Source of the DNA: Blastocladiella britannica
Lineage: Eukaryota; Blastocladiomycota; Blastocladiomycetes; Blastocladiales; Blastocladiaceae
Length of the DNA stretch: 20,300 nt
Assembly: GCA_025349905.2 (NCBI GenBank)
Contig: MU624856.1
Location: 1-20,300, forward strand
Reading direction: 5' to 3'
Made by a program: the position numbers and the translations under genes. Position 1 is the stretch's first letter. Every line of letters begins with the position of its first letter. Under the pieces are notes generated by a model that worked only from the letters and a program-made list of their open reading frames with translations, made no database searches and was not told the DNA's origin. Below are positions 1 through 9,621 of this stretch, one piece after another.

Positions 1-141
1 GAGGCGGCCAAGGTGGCGGAAACGCCGACGGTGATGTTGCGCCGACTTGGTGCGAAGGCGATAGCGGTCGAGGCCAAGATCAGGGCCAATGCCATCGCGG
101 CTTTGGTGGCCCTGACCGAGGCGGCCGTGGTGACACCGTAG
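1..141 (+). CDS. Possible C-terminal end of an unrecognised protein (partial, strand uncertain)
   Basis: Frame 1 is open from the window edge to a TAG at 139-141 and gives 46 Ala/Val-rich, helix-prone residues (for example AVEAKIRANAIAALVALTEA). Third codon positions are mostly G or C, as in the real genes here. The family is not recognisable. The opposite strand is also open and contains an ATG followed by MALALILASTAIAFAPS, which looks like a signal peptide, so the real gene could instead run leftwards off the edge. The sequence alone does not decide between them. Confidence 0.35.
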   Translation, partial: EAAKVAETPTVMLRRLGAKAIAVEAKIRANAIAALVALTEAAVVTP

Positions 142-581
142 GGGTTTTTTTTTTCCTGTCCTCTTTTTTTTCGCTTTCGTCCTGGGCCGTTTCGTCTCCC
201 CCCTCTTCTTTAATTTGGGTTCACTCCACCCTTTCTCGATTAGGCCTTTCCTTTTGGTGTGCCTGTAAGTGCAGGATCGAGATCACGAGTTTCAGCTTTT
301 CCGGTGGATTTTTGGTTTGGTTGAATCAGATGTGCAAGTCGCCTGATACTTAACTCTAGCACGCGACGCGAACGCGTTTTTTGACCAAGTTTTGCCCCAC
401 AACGAAATGGCCGGTCCTCGCCTCCGTCTCTTTCAAAGTGCAACATACACGAGTCTCCAGCAAGTACATATTATACGCGCTTGATTTCTTGTTCTTTGCG
501 TTCGCCTTGCTGATCTCTTTCGTTGCCGCCAACAGGATTTTTTTCGCTCCCTCCAGACCGCCCCCATAAAAGAAAATCAAC
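142..581. other. Intergenic stretch upstream of the SETD3-like gene
   Basis: No convincing gene was found. The first 100 nt are strongly pyrimidine-rich on the + strand with two long T-runs (from about 145 and 165). The last 40 nt before the ATG are also C/T-rich, as in many fungal 5' leaders. A GT-AG pair running from about 463 to 535 (GTACAT ... AACAG) could be a 5'-UTR intron, but only transcript data could show that. The short open frames here have no plausible composition. Confidence 0.4.
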
Positions 582-2770
582 ATGGCTCCCCGTAACGACC
601 GCGAAGAATTCGTCCGCTTGACCGAGAAGCTGATTGACAAGATTTTGACTTGTACGACGCGCACTTTTTTTTTTAGTTCGTGAAGACGGAGTCGCCGGAC
701 GCAGTTGTCGGCGCACTTGGCGCTTTTCGTGTCGTCGGTTTTTTCTTCTTAGTACGCCCAAGCTTACGATCAAATGCAAAAAAAAAAAATTTGATACAGG
801 CACCCAGGTCCCCTTGCCCGCAGGCATGTCGGCCGATCTCGAGTGGCAGTACTTTGAGGAGATCCACGATCTGATGGTCGAGCTCATTGACACCCAGGAG
901 AAACTTGGTTCGTTCTTGATTTTCGCTTTATTGATTTTTTTTTTTTCTCATGGTGCAAAAAAAAATAATGAATAATAGCCAAGGAGTTCCGCAAGACCCT
1001 CCCCAAGCCCAAGGGCTCGATCGCTGACCGTCTCGCCAAGTTCAAGAAGTGGCTCATTGCCAATGGCGTCGACAAGGACGTGCCGATCGACTTTAAGGCT
1101 GACCTGGAGGAGGGCATTGGCGCCGTGGCCACGCGCAAGATCAAGGTGCGTCGTCTGTCACCTTTTTTTTTTCTGGCACTTTGTCGCTCGCTGTGGCCAA
1201 AAAAAAACTAAATTCAACAATAAAAAATAGGCGGGCGAGGAGATCCTCAAGATCCCCCGGTCTCTCATGCTGACGACTCTGAGTGCCCAGCGCTCGGTCC
1301 GCATCCGCGAATTTTTGAACGCCGATCGCCAGCGCCGCAACGATCTCCCCATGTCGGTGCTTCTGATCCTGCACATCCTCGAGCACAAGCACGACCCAAC
1401 CTCGAACTTCAAGGCGTACTTGGACGTGCTGCCCGAGTCGTTCCCGCTTCCCGTGTTTTACGCTCCCAGCGAGATGGTCGCGCTCAAGGGCACCACCGCT
1501 GTTCGTGACGCTGCGCAGCGCCTTCGTGAGGTTCTCCGCGGCTACGCCCTGACGTACTATGCCGTCGAAAAGTCCAAGCTGCTCAGCGTGTGGCAGGTAT
1601 GATTACAGTTTTATATTTCCTCGATCCGGGCCGATTCTGACATGTCCCATTTTATTATATGGTTGGTATTCACAGTACACTTTCAGTGGTTTGTACTTTT
1701 TCTTACTTGGAAGCGTACGCATGGTTACTCAATTTTTTTTTTTTTTTTTTTAAAAGAGTACCGCTGGGCCGCGTGCGTGCTCTACACTCGCCAGAACTCG
1801 ATCCCCGGTTACTCGCAGGCCGAGGCCGCAGAATTCAAGAAGATGGGCGTGGAGACCGAGCGGCTGCCGCGCCAGGTCCTTGCCCTCATTCCCGGCTGGG
1901 ACTTTATCAACTCCAAGGACGGCCTTGAGGTGCTTTGATCTTTTTAATGAGTCAAAGCAGAGTGCACACTCAAAAAAAAAAAAAAAACACCGCAGATCAC
2001 TTCCACCAACGACTTTGACGAAGGCGCCCAGGTGTTTACCGCCCCCGAGACCGTCAAGGAAGGGCAGCAGGTGTGTAAAATGAGCTTCACACCATAGTGT
2101 GCACTCACGACTCACCTCAAAAATCATGCTTCAGATCTACATGTCTTACTTTACCACTCGCTCGAACCGCGATCGGTTCCTGTGCTCTGGATTCATCAGC
2201 GACGAGCCCGTGAAGGGCGACTTTTTGCCCGTGCCCTTCAAGTTTGTCAAGTCCAAGAACGTGGAGGAGCGCCGCGAGTTGCTGCTCAACAAGTATGCCC
2301 GCCAGGCGCCGTTCCCGCTCAACATCCAGGCCCCGCTGTTGGAGAACCACGATAACGTGATTGGTACTCTGGTGTGCGCGTTTGGCACTGCGGCCGATCT
2401 CGAGTTTGTGGGCACCCTCGCCGACTGCTCGGACGAGAACACCCCGATGCCGGAACGTCACGCCGTTCTCCGCGACAACTTGGCCAAGACTGCCAAGGCG
2501 TACTCGGAGGGCAAGATTGCGTGCGTCGGCAAGATCTTGCAGTACATTCAGACCCAGGCCGAGCTGTACCTTGCCCGCAGTGACGAGTGCGCCGCCGTTG
2601 CGGCCGCCGAGCTGGAGAAGGTGCAGGCCGAGCTCAAGGCCAGCCCCAAGCGCCGGTCCGACACGCGGGTCCAGGTCCGCCGCAACGCCGCCCTATACGC
2701 GCTGGCCGAAATCAAGTTTGCCCAGTCCATCATTGCGTACACTGAGTCGGAGCGCGCCGCCCTGAACTGA
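582..2770 (+). CDS. SETD3-like SET-domain protein methyltransferase (8 exons)
   Basis: Homologue of SETD3, the SAM-dependent actin-histidine N-methyltransferase of the cytoplasm, with a SET domain followed by a Rubisco-LSMT-type substrate-binding domain. Model: exons 582-651, 800-907, 979-1145, 1231-1596, 1676-1688, 1757-1929, 1996-2070 and 2135-2770, 535 aa (human SETD3 is 594). All introns are GT-AG and phases join. Conserved marks include the N-terminal helix region (residues 8-60), VATRKIKAGEEILKIPR at the start of the SET domain, EYRWAACVLYTRQNSIPG (Asn255, equivalent to the SETD3 Asn that reads the target histidine), LALIPGWDFINSKDG (Trp289, Asn293) and IYMSYFTTRSN (Tyr329, the expected catalytic-pocket tyrosine). 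The NH pair of the SAM site is NS here (Ser294). The start codon 582 sits in a good context (caacATGG). It could belong to another member of the SETD3/SETD4/SETD6 class, but the N-terminal helix and TRQN favour SETD3. Actin as substrate is inferred. Confidence 0.9.
1676..1688 (+). other. 13-nt micro-exon of the SETD3-like gene
   Basis: The sequence tac-act-ttc-agt-g lies between a 79-nt intron (1597-1675, ending TTCACAG) and a 68-nt intron (1689-1756, starting GTTTGT and ending AAAAG). It encodes YTFS plus the first base of a Glu codon and gives YTFSEYRWA, which lines up with FTYEDYRWA of animal SETD3. Skipping it and splicing 1597 to 1758 also keeps frame but loses this conserved segment. 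Confidence 0.75.
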
Positions 2771-2880
2771 ATGCATTTTAGAGGGTGATTTTGCTGAAAT
2801 TTTTTTTTTTTTTTTCGTTCCTCATTGCACCGAGTTACAGAGGCCGAGGACAAAAAGTTCACGAGAAAAAATTGATGAGT
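2771..2880. other. Convergent gap between the SETD3-like and LKB1-like genes
   Basis: The two stop codons face each other across 110 nt that must hold both 3' ends. A long T-run starts near 2801. No gene was seen. Confidence 0.5.
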
Positions 2881-5800
2881 TTACTTTTGTGCTACTTTGG
2901 CAGAACTCCTTCCAAACCGCTTCATCAGGAACCGCGCCGCGCCCGTCTCTCCAGGGATGCTTGATTTACTGGATCGGCGCCAAGACGCTTGCGAAGCCTC
3001 GGAGGTTCGGCGCTGCGAGTCCGATTTTTTCGCGGCCCGGGGGAGGGGGGCCAGCGTCATAAGCTCGGGGAACATGGGCTCGACCACGGGGAACAGCGAG
3101 TACGGCAGCTTGTTCTCGCAGCCATCGTCGTCGTCGTCCTCGCTCTTCACCTTCATGGGCATGGGTGGAGGTGGGGGCGGCGCCATTGATCGGCCAGCTG
3201 ACCGTGAAATCGTCAAATGAGACAGCAGAGGCGGGACAAGACTGCTGGGGCTTCCTGGACCACCGAGACCATTACCGCCGCCGTTGCCGCCACCCGCTGC
3301 TCCCTGGGAGCGCGAGAGGGTGCGGGGCGATACGGGGCGCGCCAGGGTGCCTTTGCCCCGACCTAAGGTCACGGCCGCGTGGACTACCGCCGCCTCGGCC
3401 GTGAGAGCGGGCATGGGAACGTACGTCCCTTCGGCAAGCAGAGACGGGTGTGTTCTCAAAAACTCGTGCGCGCGCACCTGACTCACATTGAACCGAGCCA
3501 CTGGGCTCTTGTCAAGCATACCTGACCGTGGTTTTTGTGTCAGTTTCTCCTATCCACGATGCTCAATGGGAGACCAACAGCAAGAAATGGCTACGAACCC
3601 AAGACGAGCGACGCGAGCTCAGGATGGGGATCGTCAGGCATGTCGATCTCGGCGAGATGGATCTGCTCAAACATGCCCATGGCCGCGCCAGAGAAATCAA
3701 ACGGAAACGTTCCAAATGCCATGTTGAACAGCGTAACGCCGGCGGCCCACACGTCCACCTTTTCACCCGATGGATTTGACTCGCCCATGGCGACCTCGGG
3801 GGACATGTATTGCTGTGTCCCAGCAAAATTCTGGCACGCGTCGGTTCCATCGTACGGCGTTAGGGTTTCGGCGACGCCAAAGTCGGAGATTTTGAGAACA
3901 CCATCCAGAGTCAGCAAGAGGTTTGCTGGTTTGATGTCCTGCGAGCATTGGATTTTTTTTTTGAGTAAGTATTGGTGCGATATAATAGAAGACGGCTACG
4001 CACGCGATGAACAATGTGCCTTGCGTGCAAGTACTCCAAGCCGTCCATCAGTTGGATCATGTAGCTGCAGAAAGCCGCGATTGTGAGATGGATTGCTGCA
4101 GCCAAGAAAAAGTAAAACATACTCTTGTGTCTGGTGCAACGGCAAGTGGCCCTCGTCGGCAGAATCCAGCAGCGACTGCAGATTGCCATGGCAAAACTCA
4201 AAGACCATGTACCGCTTGAGCGTCTTGTACCGCAGAACCTGCTCGAGATGGATCGACCACGGCAAAATGCTCTCGTTGCCATCGCGATCTTCCGCCTTGG
4301 CAAACACGTCGAGCAGCCGCACCACATTCGGGTGCCCTTGCAGGCGGCGCAGGGTTTGAATCTCCTTGGACACGGCCTCAATCCCAAACTGGATCTTGCG
4401 CAGCCGCTTATGCGACATGATCTTGATGGCCACCGGCTGGAGCGTATCAGTGCACATGCCGTCCTTGACCTTGCCAAACGACCCGCGTCCAATCACCTGG
4501 CCCACGAGAAACCGGTCAATGAACCGCGCCTCGGGAGCAGCGCCCGTCTCCCACACCACGTCCTTGGACTCGATGCGGGAGATGAAATTGCTGGAGCTAA
4601 ATTTGCGCGTCAGCAGATACTGGAGGTAGTCGGCGTCGGCACCGCTCGCATCTCCGGTCTGCGCCGTGCCGGCTCCCCCTCCTCCCGCACCACCGCCACC
4701 GCGAGCGCCCGGGTGCACGCCGTACTCGTCGCCGGGACTCAAAAACAAGTTGCGCGCGGACGCGAGCGGATCAAGCGAGGCATGATCGGCCGCAGGGACG
4801 CCACCACCACCACCGCCAGGCAAGGCCGTTCGCGACCGACTCGAGGCCTTTCGCATGGCGTCAATTTTGATGGATACCGCCGAGGAAGTCGCTCCTGCGT
4901 CGCGGGTGTTGCCGCTGCCCATCGCGGACTTGAGGGGCACGAGCACAGGGCCACTGTCGTCCTCGTCGTCGGGGTCATAGTACCGGTCGCGTCCGCTCGA
5001 GGCAGCGTCCTCCTCGTCCTCATCTGTCGACGCCACGCGATCTCCACTGCCGCCGCTCGCTTGTTGTTGTTGATCAAACCTATCCCGTTCCTCGTCCTTG
5101 TCCTCATCGTACTGGACTTTGGACCCTCCTGCGCGCGGTGTTGTGCCAGAGATGAAAATGGCCGGCGACAGGACCCGGGAGTTGCCAACATTGCCCTCTT
5201 CGTCAACGCTATCGATGCTGATAACCAAAAGTGGGGGGTCGTTATGGGGCTGGCCGGCGACGGGTGCTGAAATACCTGTGTCCAAGGAGAGGGTTGGAGG
5301 CGACGCGATTACCCCACTTCCTTGCTGCTGTGGTTGTTGTTGCTGAGGCACAGTCGGCTTCTCGTGTCGCAGGTCAATGTCAGCAGTCCCAGTGCCTTGT
5401 GGAGCATCCTGCTCCTCCCTGTTGGGTACGACGGCCTGTTTCATGAGAGAGATCCACCCCTGGGGACCCGACCGCGGCGATCCAACCGGTGGTGACGACG
5501 TGGCGATATTGTTGGACGACGGGACACGCGAAGACCCATTGGAGGTTGGAAGCGATCCGGGCCGTGCCGACGAGGTGCTCAACGTTGAGGTCACGATATT
5601 CGCAACGGTACCACTGCCCATCTCCAGAATCGAGGACGTGGCCGACCTCGGGTGCATTGATTTGGACCGTGATCGGACCATGAGCGACGCGGTCTGTACC
5701 GTGCGTTGAACCTGTGCCGACTCGCTGCGGTGGCGCGGCGATGCGTCTCCCCCGATCGAGCCATGTTCAATGTCGCCACTTTGACCGAGAACGGCGCGGC

Positions 5801-6827
5801 CGTTTATGGACGCTGTTGACAAACGCGGCGGAGACATGCCACCGACCCCCATGGCAAACAGGCTCGAAAAGAGAGATGGCGAGCGCGATGAGCCCGCGGA
5901 CGGTGGCTTGGAGCCATCTTGAGAGCCAGGAGCGCCCGAATTGTTTGCCACCGTGGACTCTGCCCGGGAAATAATGGGCGGCGTTGCTGGCACCTCGGAA
6001 AGGGTCAAGGATCGAGCAGGCGAGCGGGATCGACTCCGAACTGAGAGCTTTGCCTGCCCGCCGCCCCCGCTCCCGCTACCACCAACTGTCGCCATTCCGT
6101 TCGCCGGGTCGAGCATCAGAGAGTCCCGCTGTTGTTGGTGGCGAGGAAAACTGCCAGCAGCAAGGATCGCTGTGGCGGCAGCAATCGTCGCGGCAGTCCC
6201 ATTCTCTGCCGAAGCGCCAGAGTGCGATGGGCGGCTGCCGCCATGCGCTCGGCGGGCCGATCCACTTGAGAGAGACCCATGTCGAGACGGCGACGACGGA
6301 GCAAACGGGTCAGGAATGACAGTATCCATGGCCAGGTTACGGAGTGGGCTTGTCGGATGGGGCATTGTGCCGGCAGCAGAGGCCGAAGTGGCGGTGTGCG
6401 GGAGGGTTGATCCGCTGCTCGAGGTGCCACTTGCACCGAAAATCAGCGACGGTGGCAGCGGCAGCGAGAGCGGCAATATCGAGTTCTGCAATTCCTCCAC
6501 CCCGGGACTTGTTGCACTCGATTCTCCATTAGAGACGGTTGGGGACCATGTGGTCTTTGGCGGTAGATCGATTGCTGTCGGACGAGGAGGATGCTGAGGT
6601 ACGGTTTCCAGCTCAAATCCAATTGCACCCACCGGATCCTCCATGCCTGGGCCAGCCACGACGGCGCTGTCTGGCGGCGGGTGGTGAGGTGCTTTTCCGA
6701 GCTGCTGTTGCAGTTGTTCTTGTGGCGGCTGCTCCAATGATACCATCAGCAGTGGATCCGCAGTAGCGGCGGCGCCAGGGGCATGAAATTGCTCGCTCGA
6801 AACGTCGATGGATAATGGCGGATCCAT
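2881..6827 (-). CDS. LKB1/STK11-type serine/threonine kinase with a long disordered N-terminus (4 exons)
   Basis: Predicted AMPK-kinase of the LKB1/STK11 family (energy sensing and polarity; in animals it acts with STRAD and MO25). Exons on the minus strand: 6827-4123, 4064-4004, 3938-3599 and 3521-2881; 1248 aa. The signature FISRIESKDVVW before the domain, then FLVGQVIGRGSFGKVKDG and KLRKIQFGIEAVSKEIQ closely follow LKB1. Kinase residues are all present: Gly loop 779-787, Lys802 (VAIK), Glu822, HRD Asp923 with Asn928, DFG 941-943 (animal LKB1 has DLG), SPE 968-970, and DVWAAGVTL. GLEYLHARHIVHR and GMLDKSPVARF also match LKB1. About 20 extra residues lie between the LLDVF and RYMVFEF strands. 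Residues 1 to about 740 are Ser/Pro/Gly/Gln-rich, and the tail after about residue 1065 is also low-complexity with Pro and Asp runs. Human LKB1 is 433 aa, so almost all the excess is disordered. Confidence 0.9.
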
Positions 6828-6938
6828 TCTTCAAAGTATATCAGTGTTGTAAAAGGAAGCGTGCAGTACGCGAGCAGGCGGGCCTGGAGGGATCCGATCC
6901 TTTTTCGAATTGACAAAATCAAATCAAAAAATTTTGAT

Positions 6939-6973
<35 letters not shown>
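6828..6973. promoter_or_regulatory. Divergent promoter of the LKB1-like and DENND6-like genes
   Basis: 146 nt separate the two start codons. The interval holds an inverted repeat (atcaaaa-aa-ttttgat, about 6923-6938) followed at once by a run of 35 A (6940-6974) whose last A is the A of the DENND6 ATG. Read from the LKB1 side it is a T35 element 113 nt upstream. Poly(dA:dT) tracts are known nucleosome-excluding promoter elements in fungi; that role here is inferred. Confidence 0.5.

Positions 6974-6974
<1 letters not shown>
6940..6974 (+). repeat. A35 homopolymer abutting the DENND6-like start codon
   Basis: An uninterrupted run of 35 adenines, the longest homopolymer in the window. It ends in the ATG at 6974-6976. 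The exact length could be affected by sequencing error. Confidence 0.85.
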
Positions 6975-6976
<2 letters not shown>

Positions 6977-9585
6977 AGCGATATCAATGATGGTCATCGG
7001 CTGCCAGGAGAGGCAGCAACAGCTGCAACGGGTGCCACTGGCGACATTGCACACCCAACGCCTCCGCGTGGCATCTCGCGCTCATTTACCGAGCCCAACG
7101 TTCAAGGGCTGGCGGCCGATCCCGCCGACGCGCCGCACTCTGACCGCGGCCACTTTTCTACGTCCCCCGAATTGGTTGCTGTTGAGCTATCTGCGGCCGC
7201 CCATGGCCCAAGTTCACTTCAAATTGACCAACTACAAGAGCAGCAGGTACAGCAACATGACACTGATCGTGCCGAGCCTGCTCGTGCGCGAGCCTCTCCG
7301 CTCTCTCGCCCGTTGCTGCGGGCATCTTCGTCCAGTGTGGCTCTCGGCCGCTCGAGGTCGGCTCTTGCACAAGCACCGTCCATGGTGCCGTCCAACCAGC
7401 CCGCTTCTCCAAGCAGTACTGCTCCTCAAAGTGCCGGTGGAGGTCTTGGGTTCTTGCGGCACGTTCCGCCGCCGATGCTTGGAGATGATCACCTCGATCT
7501 GTCGGACCTCCTTGCTGCCATTCGGCATGATGTCTCGCTCCCGCCCGCGGACCAGGCGCGAGCCGCGGCGTGGGTGACCTGCTTCTGCGTGGTTGGATTT
7601 GACCTGGAGCTTGGGCCAACAATTGAGGCCACGGTGCCGCCCACTGCCTTTTCCGAGGCCGAGATCCGCGCCATTCGCTTCAATTCGTTTCCGGATTCGA
7701 ACACGTTTTTGCATGGCGATTTGCACTTTTCCTTTCAGCTTCGACGCTGCGGTGCGCCTATATCCGATCCACCGCCGGCGCCTTCCTCTTCTGCGCCAAC
7801 GACAGCCAGTACTACTACCCCATTGCGTCACCGGGCTGGCTCGATCCACGTCTCGATGCCCTCCATGGACGACGAGTACCTGTACGCATCAGTTTTTTTT
7901 CGGCAGCTGCCCGACTCGACGATCCGGCGCGGATTTTACCAAAAATCGATTGTCGTACTCTCGCCCTTGTACTTCCCTGGATTGTGGAATCGAGTTTCGG
8001 GCGTTGTTGGGCCGGTGGTGTGTGAGCGCGGACTTGCCGGCCTCGAGACGGCGCACAGCAACATTTCCAAGTGGTCCGAATCTATTTTTTTTAGCTCGCA
8101 TTTCATCAATCCTAGATTAAATTGTGTGAAATGGACAATTAGGCAGCCTCCGACGACGCCAGGGATGCACGAGCTCCCGATTCTGGGAGAGGTTATCCAG
8201 GCGCACATTCCCGCTCTCCCACCCGCGCTCCCTGCCGTCCAATTGCTCCCCGCGCTGTTAAAGAAATCACTCGGCCCAAATCAAGTCCTGTCAGCTACTT
8301 TACCTGGCGGACTCTTTCCAACGTTTGCAGACGTACTGGATCGACTTTGGACCTTGTGGGAGCTCGTCTTGACGAATCAGCCGATTGTGGTGATTTCTAG
8401 CTGCCCTGCCGTCGCAAGCCGTGCAGTCGAAAGCCTTGTTGCAATGATTCGACCGGTACGTTGTAATAAATTTTTTTTTTTGTCTTCGTACGTAATGCTC
8501 ACTGCTGCCAAGTAAAAGATTCCACACGATCAAGGATTCCGGCCGTACCTGACTATCCAAGATCCCGATGGCCGGTACTTTACCAAGCATCATGTACGTC
8601 TTCCTCTGCACCAATTGAAATATCGTATTTTGACTCTTTGACCTGTAGCCACCCCCACGCACAATTGTCGGCGTCACAAACCCACACTTTCACACGGTGC
8701 TTGATCGGTGGCCAAACGTGCTGCAAGTGGGGCCGCCGCGGTCCCCACTTGGTAAATCTAAGAGCAGTGGGCCTATTAGTCAGCTCGAGATTGTTCAGGG
8801 ACTCACCACCAAGCACAAGCGGGTTGTAGCGCGCGATCAAAAGTTTTTGGCGCACGTTGCCAGCCTTGTTCTCGCGGGTGCCGACCCAGTTGTGATCGAT
8901 AATGTGCTGCGACGGCACTTTGCGGATCTGACTGACATGTTTTTGGCCCCGCTCCGCGACTTTTGCACCGCTAGTGGTCCGCCCATGTTCGTTTTATTTA
9001 TTTTGTACATTTAGATGGCAGCGTTAACGTAGACTTTGGATTAGTTCGCTTGTGTCCTCGTTTCCGCCACCGGTTGCCCCGTTCCGCCACGACGCATTCT
9101 TTGACTACTTATCGTCGCTGCCCGAGCCGCCGATTCCTCTGCGGTCGGTAGCAGCGGCGGCGTCGCGGTGGCTCCCCGGGTCGGCGGGATCCAATGCTTG
9201 GCTGGACCTATACCGTGCATTCTTGCGCGCTCCTCCGTTCTTTGCGTGGCACCGAGCGTGGGAGGCAGCACATGCCAGTAAGCTGGCGGCCGACTATGCG
9301 CGACTGGTCGGGGGCGCCAACCTCGCCGCCTGGTGGGCAGCGGTGCTTCGCGAAACGGGTGGTCGGGCGGCCACTGCGGCAGGACGAGCCCAGGCGCTGG
9401 TGGAGCGGGTGAATGCCATCTTGGTCCGTTTTTTTATTTTTCGTTGGTTGCAAAACCAGGGTTCTCACACCGTGCCTCGATTCTCTCAGGATCCGGCGAG
9501 TATGGTGCAATTGGATCCAGCACTGGAAAACAGGCTGCGCGCACAGCTGGGCGTTTTGGCCCCATGGGCAGCAGCAGCAACATAA
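6974..9585 (+). CDS. DENND6-type DENN-domain protein (6 exons)
   Basis: Predicted Rab guanine-nucleotide exchange factor of the DENND6 (FAM116) family, acting in endosomal membrane traffic. Exons: 6974-8073, 8143-8455, 8519-8593, 8649-8986, 9045-9423 and 9490-9585; 766 aa (human DENND6A is about 600). Residues 1 to about 195 are a disordered extension. The DENN module starts with WVTCFCVVGFDLELG (from residue 200) and continues with FPDSNTFLHGD, YASVFFRQLPDSTIRRGFYQKS, HELPILGEV, LWELVLTNQPIVVISSCP, FRPYLTIQDPD and IVGVTNPHFHTVLDRWPNV, each of which aligns with DENND6. The C-terminal WLDLYRAFLRAPPFFAWH matches the helical dDENN end of the family. The first intron (69 nt) and last intron (66 nt) contain no stop in frame, so retention would also give a full-length protein. 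The start is the only early in-frame ATG. Confidence 0.88.
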
Positions 9586-9621
9586 ATATTGGATATATAA
9601 ATAGATAACCAATGGAGGAGC
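9586..9621. other. 36-nt convergent gap
   Basis: Only 36 nt lie between the DENND6-like stop and the stop of the minus-strand gene. It is A/T-rich (ATAAATATT, TATAAATA), which would suit cleavage and polyadenylation signals. The two 3' UTRs must overlap the neighbouring coding sequence. Confidence 0.5.

Noticed and set aside
677..752. Possible extra SETD3 exon reading FVKTESPDAVVGALGAF
   Set aside because: It would need a 25-nt intron before it, and the phase does not fit (exon 1 ends in phase 1). Removing 652-799 as one intron restores the conserved N-terminal helix.
4125..5270. Long + strand open frame of 381 codons
   Set aside because: It lies wholly antisense to the LKB1-like exon, has Arg/His-rich random composition, and results from GC-rich third positions on the opposite strand.
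9015..9044. Earlier acceptors (9014, 9032) for the fourth DENND6 intron
   Set aside because: Only the acceptor at 9043-9044 keeps the phase and avoids the in-frame stops near 9025-9045.
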